In this document: one piece after another, positions 54,490 through 64,000 of the stretch
Position numbering within the stretch: position 1 is the stretch's first letter
How the letters are laid out: each line of letters begins with the position of its first letter
Assembly (NCBI GenBank): GCA_029817715.1
Contig: JARUPY010000189.1
Span: 2,790,001 to 2,854,000 of the forward strand
From: Melastoma dodecandrum
Taxonomy: Eukaryota > Streptophyta > Magnoliopsida > Myrtales > Melastomataceae
DNA length: 64,000 nucleotides
Direction: 5' to 3'
Notes under the pieces: generated by a model
Seen by the model: the letters and a program-made list of their open reading frames with translations, nothing else
What the model was told of the DNA's origin: nothing
Databases searched by the model: none
Position numbers and translations under genes: made by a program

Positions 54490-57400
54490 TCTCCCAACAG
54501 TTGAGGCCGAGAATATCGTCAACCTACTAGGGTATTTTCAGACATCTTCGCTTGGACGTATGCGGACATGCCAGGACTAAACCCGGAGATAGTGGAGCAC
54601 AAATTCCCCACTGATCCATTGATATGTCCCACCAAGCAGAAACAGCGCCGGTAGACGCCTGAGCTAGCTCTTGCGATCAAGGAAGGGGTCAAAAAACTCC
54701 TTAAGGTCAACTTCATCGAGGTAGCCAATTACCAACAATGGATTGTCGACATCGTCCCCGTCATCAAGAAAAGCGGGAAGGTCCGAGTCTGCGTCGACTA
54801 CCGCGACCTTAACAAACCAAGTCCCAAAGACAACTTCCCACTGCCGCACATCGACCTTTCTAGCGGACAATACCACCCGGTTTCAATAGGTTTTCTTTCA
54901 TGGACGGATTCTCCGGCTACAACCAAATTCGTATGGCCGAAGAAGATAAACAAAAGACGACATTCACAACACCTTGGGGCACGTTTTGCTATAGGGTCAT
55001 GCCCTTTGGACTAAAGAACGCAGGGGCAAACTATCAGCGCGCAATGGTGATCCTATTCCATGACATGATGCATCGTGAGCTTGAGGTCTACGTCGACGAC
55101 ATGATCGCCAAATCCATAGCAGAAGAGGACCACACTGTTGTTCTCCACAAGCTATTTGAACGACTTCGCAAGTACGAGCTTCTTCTCAATCCGGCCAAGT
55201 GCATCTTCGGGGCAATATCAAACAAACTTCTAGGGTTCGTTGTCAGCAGCAAAGGCATCGAAATCGACCCCGACAAAATCAAGGCAATTTGTGATCTCCC
55301 AGCACCAAAGTCAGTTAAGGAGATTCGGGGCTTCATGGGTCGTGTCAACTATATTGGGAGATTCATCTCTAACCTTGCCGATACATGCAAACCGTTGTTC
55401 AATAAGCTATGGACAGATGTCAAATTCGATTGGGACGATGACTGCAAAACCGCGTTCGAGCAGATAAAGGCCTACCTAACAGAACCACCCGTTTTCATCC
55501 CACCAAAGTTGGGGCACCATTTCACGCTCTACCTCACAGTCCGAGAAGAGTCATTTGGAGCCATGCTTGCCCAACAGCTACTAGGCACCAAAGAACACGC
55601 GGTGTATTACCTAAGCAAGAAATTCACGGATTGCAAGTCCTGGTACACGATGCCAGAACGTACCTGTTGTGCACTCTTCTGGGTGCTACACTGACTCCGA
55701 CGGTACACTCTCCACTATGAGATCTTACTAGTATCTGAAAATGATCCCCTCAAATATCTCTTCGACAAACCAACACTGATCGAAGGAGTCTCTAAATGGC
55801 AGTTACAGCTAGCTGAATTCGACATCAGATTTCACTCAACTAAGTCAATCAAAGGTAGAACAATCGCTGATCACATTGCGGAATATCCAGGGATAGACAA
55901 TTCGCCTTCGAAAATCAAACTACCAGACGAAAATATCTTCCTCACCCAGTCACGGCAAAGGTGGACAATGTATTTCGACGGTGTTGTCAACTCTTCCGGT
56001 TCAGGCATCGTAGCGGTGGTGATATCCCCGGATGGACAATACTATCCAACAGCTGCTAAAGTCACCTTCCCCTGCACGAATAACATCGCTAAATACGAAG
56101 CATACATTGTCGGCCTATTACATGCACTCGATATGCAAGTCCAATTTCTTGACGTACATGAAGATTCGGCACTCATTATCTCCAAAACAAACGGGGCATG
56201 GCGCACACGGGACCCAAAGGTCATCCCATATCAGGACTACCTACAAACACTAGCTTGCCAGTTCATTGATATCGAGTTCAATTACCTCCCACGTACAGAT
56301 AATCGTTTCGCTGACGCTGTTGCTGTTCTTGCATCAACGACTCCATTAGCAAGAGAAATGGACATCGAGCCTCTTCACATTGACATCGCTGAAGATCCAA
56401 GCTGCATGCACGTCGAGCCTTGCCAACCTGAGGATTCACCACCGTGGATTGCAGACATCAAAACTTACCTTAAGGTGGGCACTTTCCCCAAGGCAGCACA
56501 GGAAATGAATGCAAATTCATCCAAAGGATTGCAAGGAGCTACTTCCTCAATGGCGACGTGCTCTACAAGAAGTCCTTCACGACAGTCCTCATACGGTGCG
56601 TCACCGAACAGGAAGCCCAAGCCATCATCTTCGAAGTCCAGGAAGGCATTTGCGGACCACATATGAACGAATATGCTCTCGCTCAGAAAATCATGCGTCA
56701 GGGATACTATTGGCTCACAATCGAAGCTGACTGCATCAAATACGTCAAAACCTGCCCAAAATGTCAGATATATAGCAACAAGGTGCACGTCCCTCCAACA
56801 AGACTCTACTCACAGTTCGAACCATGGCCGTTCTCAATGTGGGGCATGGACATCATCGGGCCGATAAATCCCAAGGCATCAAAAGGACATCGATTCATAC
56901 TTGTCTCCATCGATTACTTTACTAAATGGATCGAAGCACAATCTTTCAAGGAAGTCACTGCGAACAACGTCATGCGTTTCACACGGGCAAACATCATTGC
57001 CAGATACGGAGTTCCAGAGCTGGTCATCATCGACAACAGCACAAACTTCAGTGGCAAACAGATGAATTCTCTATGCACTGAATTTCGAATCAAACACTTC
57101 AATTCTTCATCATACCGTCCACAAATGAACAGTGCAGTCGAAGCTGCCAACAAAAACATGAAAAGGATTCTTTAAAAGGCGGCGATCACATATCGTGATT
57201 GGCACGAGAAGCTCCCTTTCGCATTACTCGACTACCGGACGACGATGCACACTTCGATTGGGGCAACTCCCTTCGAACTCGTCTATGGTGCTCAAACAGT
57301 CATTCCAGCAGAGGTCAAGCTACCTACTCTCCGGTTCTCGTCCCAAAGCAGCATGACCGAAGAAGAGAAGACCAATCACTGGCTCGCCCACCTCGACTTC

Positions 57401-57700
57401 ATCGATGAGAAATGACTTGCTGCAATCAACCACATGCAATGTTATCAACAACGCATGTCGAGGGCGTTCAAAAACGGTCAAAGAAGTCAAGTACAAACTA
57501 GGAGACCTCGTCTTGAAACGTATCCTTCAAAACGTCAAAGATCCTAGGGGAAAATTTGCTCAAAACTACGAGGGACCATTCGTCGTCAAATACGCTTTCT
57601 CAGGAGGAGCGACCGTCCTAACAAAGATGTATGGAGGAGAACTGTCATAACCAATCAATGCGGACGCTCTCCGACGTTAGTACACTTAAAAAGGGTTGAG
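54490..57700 (+). pseudogene. Tat pol: RT, RNase H, archaeal-type RNase H, integrase
   Basis: RT pieces in broken frame from 54500 (WIVDIVPVIKKSGKVRVCVD, YRDLNKPSPKDNFPLPHID). A long open part at 54900-55694 carries DGFSGYNQIRMAEEDKQKTT, MPFGLKNAGANYQRAM, catalytic LEVYVDDMIAKS and LGFVVSSKGIEIDPDKIKAI, then classical RNase H (AVYYLSKKFTDCKSWYTMPE). A second RNase H at 55968-56400 reads MYFDGVVNSSGSGIVAVVIS with IAKYEAYIVGL and HEDSALI. Integrase at 56558-57175 has CPKCQ, GMDIIGPINP, VIIDNSTNFSG and SAVEAANKNMKRIL, and continues past a stop to about 57650. Fewer lesions than copy B, but clearly dead. Confidence 0.85.
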
Positions 57701-57954
57701 GGTTTCGAGCTGGAGCTTCGGAACGAACTTCATCTGCAAACTTCTTCGTTTCCCCACGGAGTTAACTCGGCAAGGAAGGCTGACAGTATTCATGAAAAAA
57801 GGGAGAATCGTACAATTACTACTCCCTTCATCAAATTAAACAAGATTACATGAGCTTATTTCGTTTAAGTCCTTTGTCCCATGGGCATGTACAAGAGCTC
57901 CTCATACGAAAGGTACAAAACTCCTGTGATGAAAGCGAAGGTGGCAGGGTGACA

Positions 57955-58430
57955 AAGCTTCGAGCCAAAGTCTTGTTGCAGTTTTGTTAATCCTTCGATT
58001 CCATCGGACGAAGACGAAATAATGAAACACGAAAAGGGATGTATCAAAACTTTACTTCACCTTTTTTATCAATGAAGTTATATGAATAAACTTCATTTTT
58101 ACTCTAATAGAAACAAGTCACATGCACTCACTTGTTTCTCGCCATCTGTTTGATAGGTACATGAGCATCCTTACACAATAGACATCAGGCAAGAGTAACA
58201 ATTTCGTTAATCCTTTGATTCTTACGGACAAAGATGCAATGACAAAATACAAAAAGGGAAGTATCAAAACTCTACTTCGCCTTTCATATAAATGAAGTTA
58301 CATAAGCAAACTTCATGAGTTGTTTGTCCTTTGGCAAGTGTAGGTACATGAACATCCTGCATTACAAACAAAGGCGTGGGCGGTCGAGTGGAAAATTTCG
58401 AACCAAAGCTTCGAAATTGCCTTTGCTGTC
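57955..58430. repeat. Diverged tandem repeat in 3' spacer of Tat copy C
   Basis: Two units of about 230 bp (57980-58210 and 58210-58430) share TTCGTTAATCCTTTGATTC-like starts, GTATCAAAACTCTACTTCGCC / GTATCAAAACTTTACTTCACC, ATGAAGTTA, and GGTACATGA(G/A)CATCC. A weaker third trace (GGCACATGAATGTCC) is at about 58712. Tandem repeats between pol and 3' LTR are common in Tat elements. Confidence 0.5.
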
Positions 58431-60137
58431 ACCAAGGATGATCATATCAAAAGGGAGTATCATTTACACTACTCTCTAACAAAATTTCTTATCATTCCCC
58501 AGACGGAGTCATACCTCCATTTCCCCAGCTGGAGTCGGTTACATACACCTCATTCCTCAACAAGAGTCGAATATACAGGCACATTCTTTCAGAACAACCA
58601 TCGAAATGGGCATATTCATCTCATATCCCCAGCGGATACCGAACCTTATATAATCTCCCCAAGCGAGAGGCGAAGTACAAGAGCTAACTTCATCTACGTC
58701 CGTTATCAACTGTCTAGGCACATGAATGTCCGCACAATATGATACAAACTCCTAGGCAACGGCGTGGGTAGTCGGTTGGAAGCCGTTCCGAGTTTAATCA
58801 CAAAGAACATAATTGGGGCATGAAAGGGCAAACACTTTTTCCGCGAAAATTTGCACAAGAGCACCAACTTAGAGGTTTGCGTATTTAAACCTATTCACTT
58901 CTTAAGCATTTGTGTGCCCACTTGCATACAATTTTAAAAAAGATTTTTGACAATAAGAATGCTTCTGAGCGAGAGTGGAGAAGGCAAATCCACTCCTAAA
59001 CACCTACCCTAGAGTGATGACTGCAAACACTATGAGGGCTCACATGCAAAAGTCCGGGCGGACAACGAATCCTTTGACAAAAGGTGCTCAAACCGAGATG
59101 AGATCGAGCATTTCTTCTCTAACCCAAACACAAAACATCGACCATTGCTAACCCTTTCTAGCCAAATTTGAAGTTTTCTGTATACACAAGGCCTTCCGAG
59201 TCTAAGGGCCACCTCACATTGAGGTAAATGGAGATCTTGTAGTAAGAAACTGGAAGCAATGGACCACAGAGGTGACACTTCCTAAAGTCCAAGTGAAGAA
59301 GCACCATCAACAGACATGCACAGTTAAGACGTTTCCAAAGATAGTTGTCTTCATCAACGCAACAAAAATCCCGAAGGAGTCCAAAGCATCTCCAATAGAA
59401 AAAGGGGCAAGACCAGAAAATGTTCCCAAAAATCATCAAGAAAAAGCAAAATCAGCGTAGTGATCAAACTCTTCAAAAGCAAAGTGCAACAAACAAAAGA
59501 GCAAATTAAAGCATGACGACCGACATGAACGGTCGCAAAAGCAAATGTGTTATCTTTCGGACAAAACGAGGAGAAAACATTCCCCAAAACATATTTCCAA
59601 AGTTCTAGTAGATCAGTCATGTCCTCAACGGACCTACTGTCAGGTAAATGGAGAATTCGCTTGGATGGTGGAACTTCCATGGTACAACAGCTTCCGATGA
59701 TGTCCTTAGACTCATTCATTCAAAATGAAAAATTCAGCCTCTACCTAAAATGGCCTTATGCTAAAGCTACATTACAACCGTACAAAGACTCCTTCGACTG
59801 GTACATGAGCATCCAAATCAAGGGAATTTTGAAGTCTAACCGAGACAGATTTCAGAAAATAAAAATGAGTCGTGAGAGAAGTCCGGAAGCCATTCTCCAA
59901 TCACCCTCAGGAACAATTGTAACATGTTTCTTCAACAAAAAGCATGACATGCATGTGCATTGTAATCATACATACCTGATTACCTCTGTCTTATGAAATC
60001 TTTGTCGTTGCTAATGATCTTCTTGATGACCTCTCAGGATACATGTTGGCCAAGGACGAGCCCTAAACATAATTTGAGGTATTTATGATATCCTTGCGAG
60101 AAAATCTTCTTAGATTTCCTCCCAATGAGAGACAAAC
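58431..60137. other. 3' spacer of Tat copy C, no confident gene
   Basis: Contains repeated phrases on CCCCA-GCGGAG themes (58490-58660). The longest frames (59354-59719 minus, 59547-59996 plus) have no family resemblance and overlap each other. A purine-rich ATGAGAGACAAA sits just before 60138. Confidence 0.4.
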
Positions 60138-62448
60138 TGTAATACCTCAAATTATACCATGGGCCACTATTTTTTTTAGTCCATAAACCCAGTCTAAAAT
60201 AATATATAGCCCAACTTTCGAAATTAACAAAATGGTCAAAGCCCAATTCAAGCCCACCCCCGTTTTCATTACGAATTCTATTTGTTTTTTTAACCTTATC
60301 CTCTGCAACGGTTTTCACCTTCCTATAACCCTCCAATTAATCCAAGATTTCATACAATATTTCTTTTCCTCTCTTGATTTATTTTCTTTCTAAAAAATTA
60401 AAAAAATAATAATAATCTCACACAATCCTTCAATCAATCGACAATTCTCGTTTTCGGGAATATTTCTTTTCCTTCGATTTCTCTTATTTTGGGAGGCTCC
60501 AGAATTTCCTTTATAAGGAATTCTATCCTAAGGGGAGGACCAGACGCATGTTAAAAGGACAGATACACATACATACAGAGGGACACACAGATCACACATA
60601 CAGGCAGACGCTCTTATCAGACGTTCCCGCAGCAACCATCTCCAGCGACCCCAAGGTAGGTCCGGCAACCAAAAGCTTGAAGGAACCCCGCTATCAACTC
60701 AAACCCAACCAGCAGCCCAACTTTCCATCTTCAAGCAGCCGCAATCGACCAAAGTTCCTGCAGCGGTAGTTCACCGGCCGCGACGGACATCAGTGGAGCC
60801 CAGACCAGCGGCAGCGACAAGCCCCAAGCCTAGTCGCACCTGTTCCCCGTCGTCGACAAGTATCAAAGTCTAACTTCTCGCGGCTGTACATTAAGACCAC
60901 GAGAAGTCGTTTTGTATTCTGATCAACTTACCTACATGTGCAGAACGTAAAGAAATGGGTACCAGACGATGCGATCTCATCCGGCGGCGAACCTGTCTTC
61001 TCCCGACGACTTTGGAATCGACAGCAGCGAATCACCTCCTCCTCGACGTTCCCAGGTCCAGTGGTGGGGACCTCTTTTCCTCCCGACGCCCCCTCCAACA
61101 GCGATCCCACCGTTTCCGACATCCCCAGAACCGGCGGCGACCCCAAATCCTCCAGATCAAACGGCGGCGAACCCACGTCTTCCTCGACGTCCTCAGGTCT
61201 AGCGGCGAAGAACCCTTGTTCTACCTGACGATCCCAAATCGGACAACGGCAACCCTGCCTCCTTCTCAGCCCATCGCCGCCTTCCCACGATCCCGCTTCC
61301 TCCAACTTCGGTGGCAACCCCAACATCCGAGCCGCGCCAGCCTACTTCCCTCTGCCTTACGTCCGACACCCTAAGTCGTCTTCCCCGGCCAGCTCCGTCT
61401 CTTAGACCGCTCCAGCCTCTTCCTCTCTAGCCGTGACCAACCCTTGAGGTTGCCTTCCTCATCATGGCCCCGTTCGGGATCTTAGGCCCTTCACAGGTAA
61501 TGATTTCATTTTTGTTATTATATTTAAAATAATATAACAAACACCCAATTCAATCGTATAATTTTTTTAATAAAATATCAATTTAGTCCACATATCCGTC
61601 TTGTTCAAGTTTAGGCACTCATTTAATTAAAAGACTATTGTTTATTCATTACTTTTAACGAAATGCTAATAATCATTTAAGTAATAGTTTTTTGAGTTAT
61701 TTAAATATGGCTTTTCATATCGATTCCATTATTTCAGAATTATTAGAACAAGTTACTATTTTTTCTTACATAAAAAATACGAGGACTTTTCATTTGATGT
61801 TGTGGATGATCGACTTCAGCGGGCCACACAACGCTACGCTGAATTCTAATTTATTGACATATTTAGAATTTTCTGACCACCTATTTTCGTTTATTTTGCA
61901 TGAAAAATCGAATTAGAACAACACGACGAATCCTCGAGGCCAAAGCAGGCAGAGCACAAGATAGGACGCGGTGGAAAGCTTCACCAGAGCGGCCCGACCG
62001 TCAAATTTCAGCCGATGAGGTATTATTTCGGCTCCCTCATGTACATGAGGGAGGTGCGGGCCTCCCGAATTTTCTTTCTTTTCCACCTGTAACGGGTCAT
62101 GAGCGCAGGTGCATAGGCCCACGATCACCACCCTTCCCCGCTCCCTTTGATCTAAGTTCTGGATCTGTGGTTGGGGCGCTGTTAGGCTTTTAGGATTTTA
62201 TCGTCGCATGCTATTTGTCAAACACACATGAGTTTGGGCCTAAAAAGCCCGAATCGGGTCCAACGCCCGTAAAATATTGACATGAGTCCGGAGTCATGCC
62301 CGGATTGGGTCCAACACCCGTTAACCAAAAGTAAACTTTTTGAGCAAACGCTACTTTTTCACATGTTTAGATGTAAGAATTAGTAATTCGGAATACTCGA
62401 ATCCTATTTTTGTTTTCCAACTTAAACCAATCTTTTAAAATTAAGTTG
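60138..62448 (+). repeat. Long LTR of a Tat-type Ty3/gypsy element (tentative)
   Basis: Begins TGTAATACCTCAAATTATACC, a common start for plant Ty3/gypsy LTRs, after a purine tract. It contains a TATA-like TTTATAAGG at about 60512 and a GC-rich part (60940-61470). It ends just before a primer-site-like TGGCGACTCCG at 62450. About 2.3 kb, long but usual for Tat. The 3' end lacks a clear CA, and no second copy exists in the window to prove the borders. Confidence 0.45.
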
Positions 62449-62449
62449 G

Positions 62450-62460
62450 TGGCGACTCCG
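62450..62460 (+). promoter_or_regulatory. Tat-type primer binding site (tRNA-Arg-like)
   Basis: TGGCGACTCCG is the core of the primer site commonly seen in Tat/Ogre-type elements. It lies directly after the tentative LTR and about 700 bp upstream of a gag piece, consistent with the 5' end of an element. Confidence 0.55.
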
Positions 62461-63150
62461 TATAGTTTACCTAGGCTAAACAACAACACACTATTTTACG
62501 GAGCCATTTTGGATGACGAACTGACGACACGAGCCATTCCCAAGTCCTCCCGAACGGTCCTTTGTGAGGTCCCCTTCAAAGAACTGGAGACGGTTGGCGA
62601 AACGCCCCACAGATCCATTTAGGAACTAAGGAAGGGTTCAACCCAACTCCTTTCCGCGGCGTCCGATGCTCGAGTCGCAATGTCGACCGGTTGGGCCTTG
62701 GTGAGCGGGCCTGGATCCTCGAGTCGTCCGAACCGCCACGCGCGTGCTAGGCCGGAAGGCGTGCGTACAGTCATTCCCCAAACACCAACTTGGCTCTTCA
62801 TTCAGTCAAGCCATTCTAAACACGGAACAATTAGACGATGCTATAAGGAACTCCCAGCTTAAATGTAAATCATTGCCACAAGGAAAAGGACAGAGTGAGA
62901 CATCTACAAACTTATAAGCGAATCCTAGAGCTCATGCATCAACAAATTCAAATCCAAGAATATCTCGATCGTCAACTACTCGCCCTAAACTGAAAGACCC
63001 ATGGCTTCTTAGGAGTCAATCAATATAATAAGCCGCACAGGAGTCTTACAGATCTGACTCCCATTCCTGACCCGTTGGATATAATGTATCATTGTTTGCA
63101 TAAGATGGGTTATGTCACCCCTATTCCTCTAGCATTGGTCAACACATCCT
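62461..63150. other. Leader of the last Tat-type element, no intact gene
   Basis: Sequence between primer site and gag remnant. Short frames only; no family recognised. Confidence 0.4.
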
Positions 63151-63600
63151 CATGAAGTTACAATACGCAGTCTGCCAGTATCATTTAGGCGTCATTGGTC
63201 ATGACGCGAGGAATTGTGTGACCTTGAAGTTTAAAATATAATCACTGTTGAATGACAAGATAATTGCTTTCAAGGCTCCAACCCTTCATCCAAATATTCA
63301 GCAAAATCATCTGCCCAAGCATGTGAATATAATAACAGGACAAAACTTCCACCCAATTTTCCTGTTAGAGTCAGAGTGACTATTGCACAAGTTAAAAGGC
63401 GCTCCGATTTACTTTGATTTTTAGTCATTTGAACTGTGTCGTGTTCGATGATCAATTATGGACATGCGAATGCATCTTCGTAAGATCGAGTCACCTTGCT
63501 ACATTCTTATCGTGGACTAGCAAGGAAGTCTGAATATTTAGTCACAATACATTAGGAGTTATTACGTTTAAAGTGTGGGGGAACTATGGTAGGCATATGA
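63151..63600 (+). pseudogene. Tat gag remnant, related to the gag of copy C
   Basis: Encodes VCQYHLGVIGHDARNCVTLK and, after a stop, SLLNDKIIAFKAPTLHP and LPKHVNIITGQNFHP. These run parallel to the gag of copy C at 52000-52170 (QYHSGALGHDNKDCIALK, PLPEHVNYVGANPF). Further on, CTTGCTACATTC..GGACTAGCAAGG at 63492-63525 matches 53971-54003 of copy C. The stretch between is missing, so protease sequence is deleted in this copy. Confidence 0.6.
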
Positions 63601-64000
63601 CAAAAATGAGCATTCTCTTGCGCATTTCACAACTGTTTCATATTCATTGATGCCTGACGCCTTCTCACTTACCCTTTCTTATCACATTAAGTCCATTTTT
63701 GTGAAACTTATAAAACATTATATCTTGCACGGAAAGAACGTCAAACACTAATGCAAATCCAAATGAAGAATCTCATGACTACTTTGTCCATAACGCAGAG
63801 TCACTAGATGGTTACTATGGTCACAAGTAAGAATTTTGACGCTACGAGAACACAAAAGAAAAATAAAAATGATGATAGATTGGAACCCTCAACTTACGAG
63901 GCTCACAAGCCAATGCTGAAGAAACGGTGAAGGGAAATGTCATTCTAATTTAGATAACATAAAGCTAGAAACTAATCATTTCCGCTTTTCTATACAGCCG
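63601..64000. other. Unassigned sequence at right edge
   Basis: No recognised coding or repeat feature; probably continuing retrotransposon internal sequence. Confidence 0.4.

Larger units (their letters stand above)
51101..60137 (+). mobile_element. Tat-lineage Ty3/gypsy element (copy C), different family from A/B
   Basis: Plus-strand order: PMD-like region (51130-51865), gag knuckle region (51926-52405), protease and G-patch-like region (53100-53717), RT-RNase H (54500-55710), archaeal-type RNase H (55968-56400), integrase (56558-57650), and a repeat-rich 3' spacer. No 5' LTR or primer site is found upstream. If 60138-62448 is its 3' LTR, then the following primer site and gag would make a tandem LTR-shared array. 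Multiple stops show that it is inactive. Confidence 0.7.

Noticed and set aside
60938..61374. Overlapping Pro/Ser-rich plus-strand frames
   Set aside because: They lie in the GC-rich part of a candidate LTR, occur in all three frames at once and look like low-complexity sequence.

Overview
This is nuclear DNA of a flowering plant. The evidence is spliced host genes of plant-specific families (a GOLVEN/RGF peptide precursor, a DUF3511 protein), plant-type LTR retrotransposons (Ty1/copia and Tat-lineage Ty3/gypsy with a second, archaeal-type RNase H), hAT and Mutator-like DNA transposons, and snoRNA promoter signals of the plant type (site II plus telo-box). I cannot name the species. About 80% of the window is transposon-derived, and only four protein-coding host genes look intact.

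Layout. 1-4310: 3' part of a Tat-lineage element carrying a spliced antisense ORF with a plant mobile domain (PMD). 5188-7379: a short, internally deleted relative (LTR-spacer-LTR). 8211-11880 (minus): RPN5, the 19S proteasome lid subunit, ten exons, 443 aa, with a 739-bp hAT element in intron 1. 11881-12244: a compact divergent promoter with four site II motifs and telo-boxes, shared with a U14 C/D snoRNA gene on the plus strand (12417-12555) that is followed by a truncated second U14 copy. 13385-13726 (minus): a two-exon, 84-codon GOLVEN/RGF/CLEL peptide hormone precursor. 15431-17636: a decayed Mutator-like element with about 210-bp terminal inverted repeats.

17990-31435 is a scrambled Tat-lineage element. 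Its gag start is on plus; its gag end and protease are inverted on minus; the inverted block is flanked on both sides by pieces of a host NERD-like (PHD / SWIB / Plus3) gene; its pol is back on plus. It ends with the same antisense PMD ORF and LTR as the element at the left edge. 31611-35326 is a hAT element with a broken transposase and perfect 8-bp target duplication. 36122-37397 is a probable solo LTR. 38022-38291 (minus) is an intact DUF3511 gene. 38752-40130 is a deletion derivative of the same hAT family that carries unrelated, gene-like exons. 40480-42719 (minus) is a seven-exon gene for an organelle-type J-domain protein. 43331-44193 is an AT-rich inverted-repeat element.

44407-49371 is a complete, apparently young Ty1/copia element: one difference between its 205-bp LTRs, AAAGG target duplication, and a 1504-codon uninterrupted gag-pol frame. 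49822 onward is a truncated copia LTR. 50.9-60.1 kb holds a second, different Tat-lineage element with a PMD-like region in SENSE orientation upstream of gag. 60138 to the window end begins a related element (LTR, tRNA-Arg-type primer binding site, gag piece).

How it works together. The host genes are unrelated housekeeping or signalling loci separated by nested transposons; the one clear regulatory pairing is RPN5 with U14 across a shared promoter. Two retrotransposon families both carry PMD-like sequence but at opposite ends and in opposite orientations. Splice sites and frames were read by eye, so intron borders should be treated as +/- a few bases unless stated.
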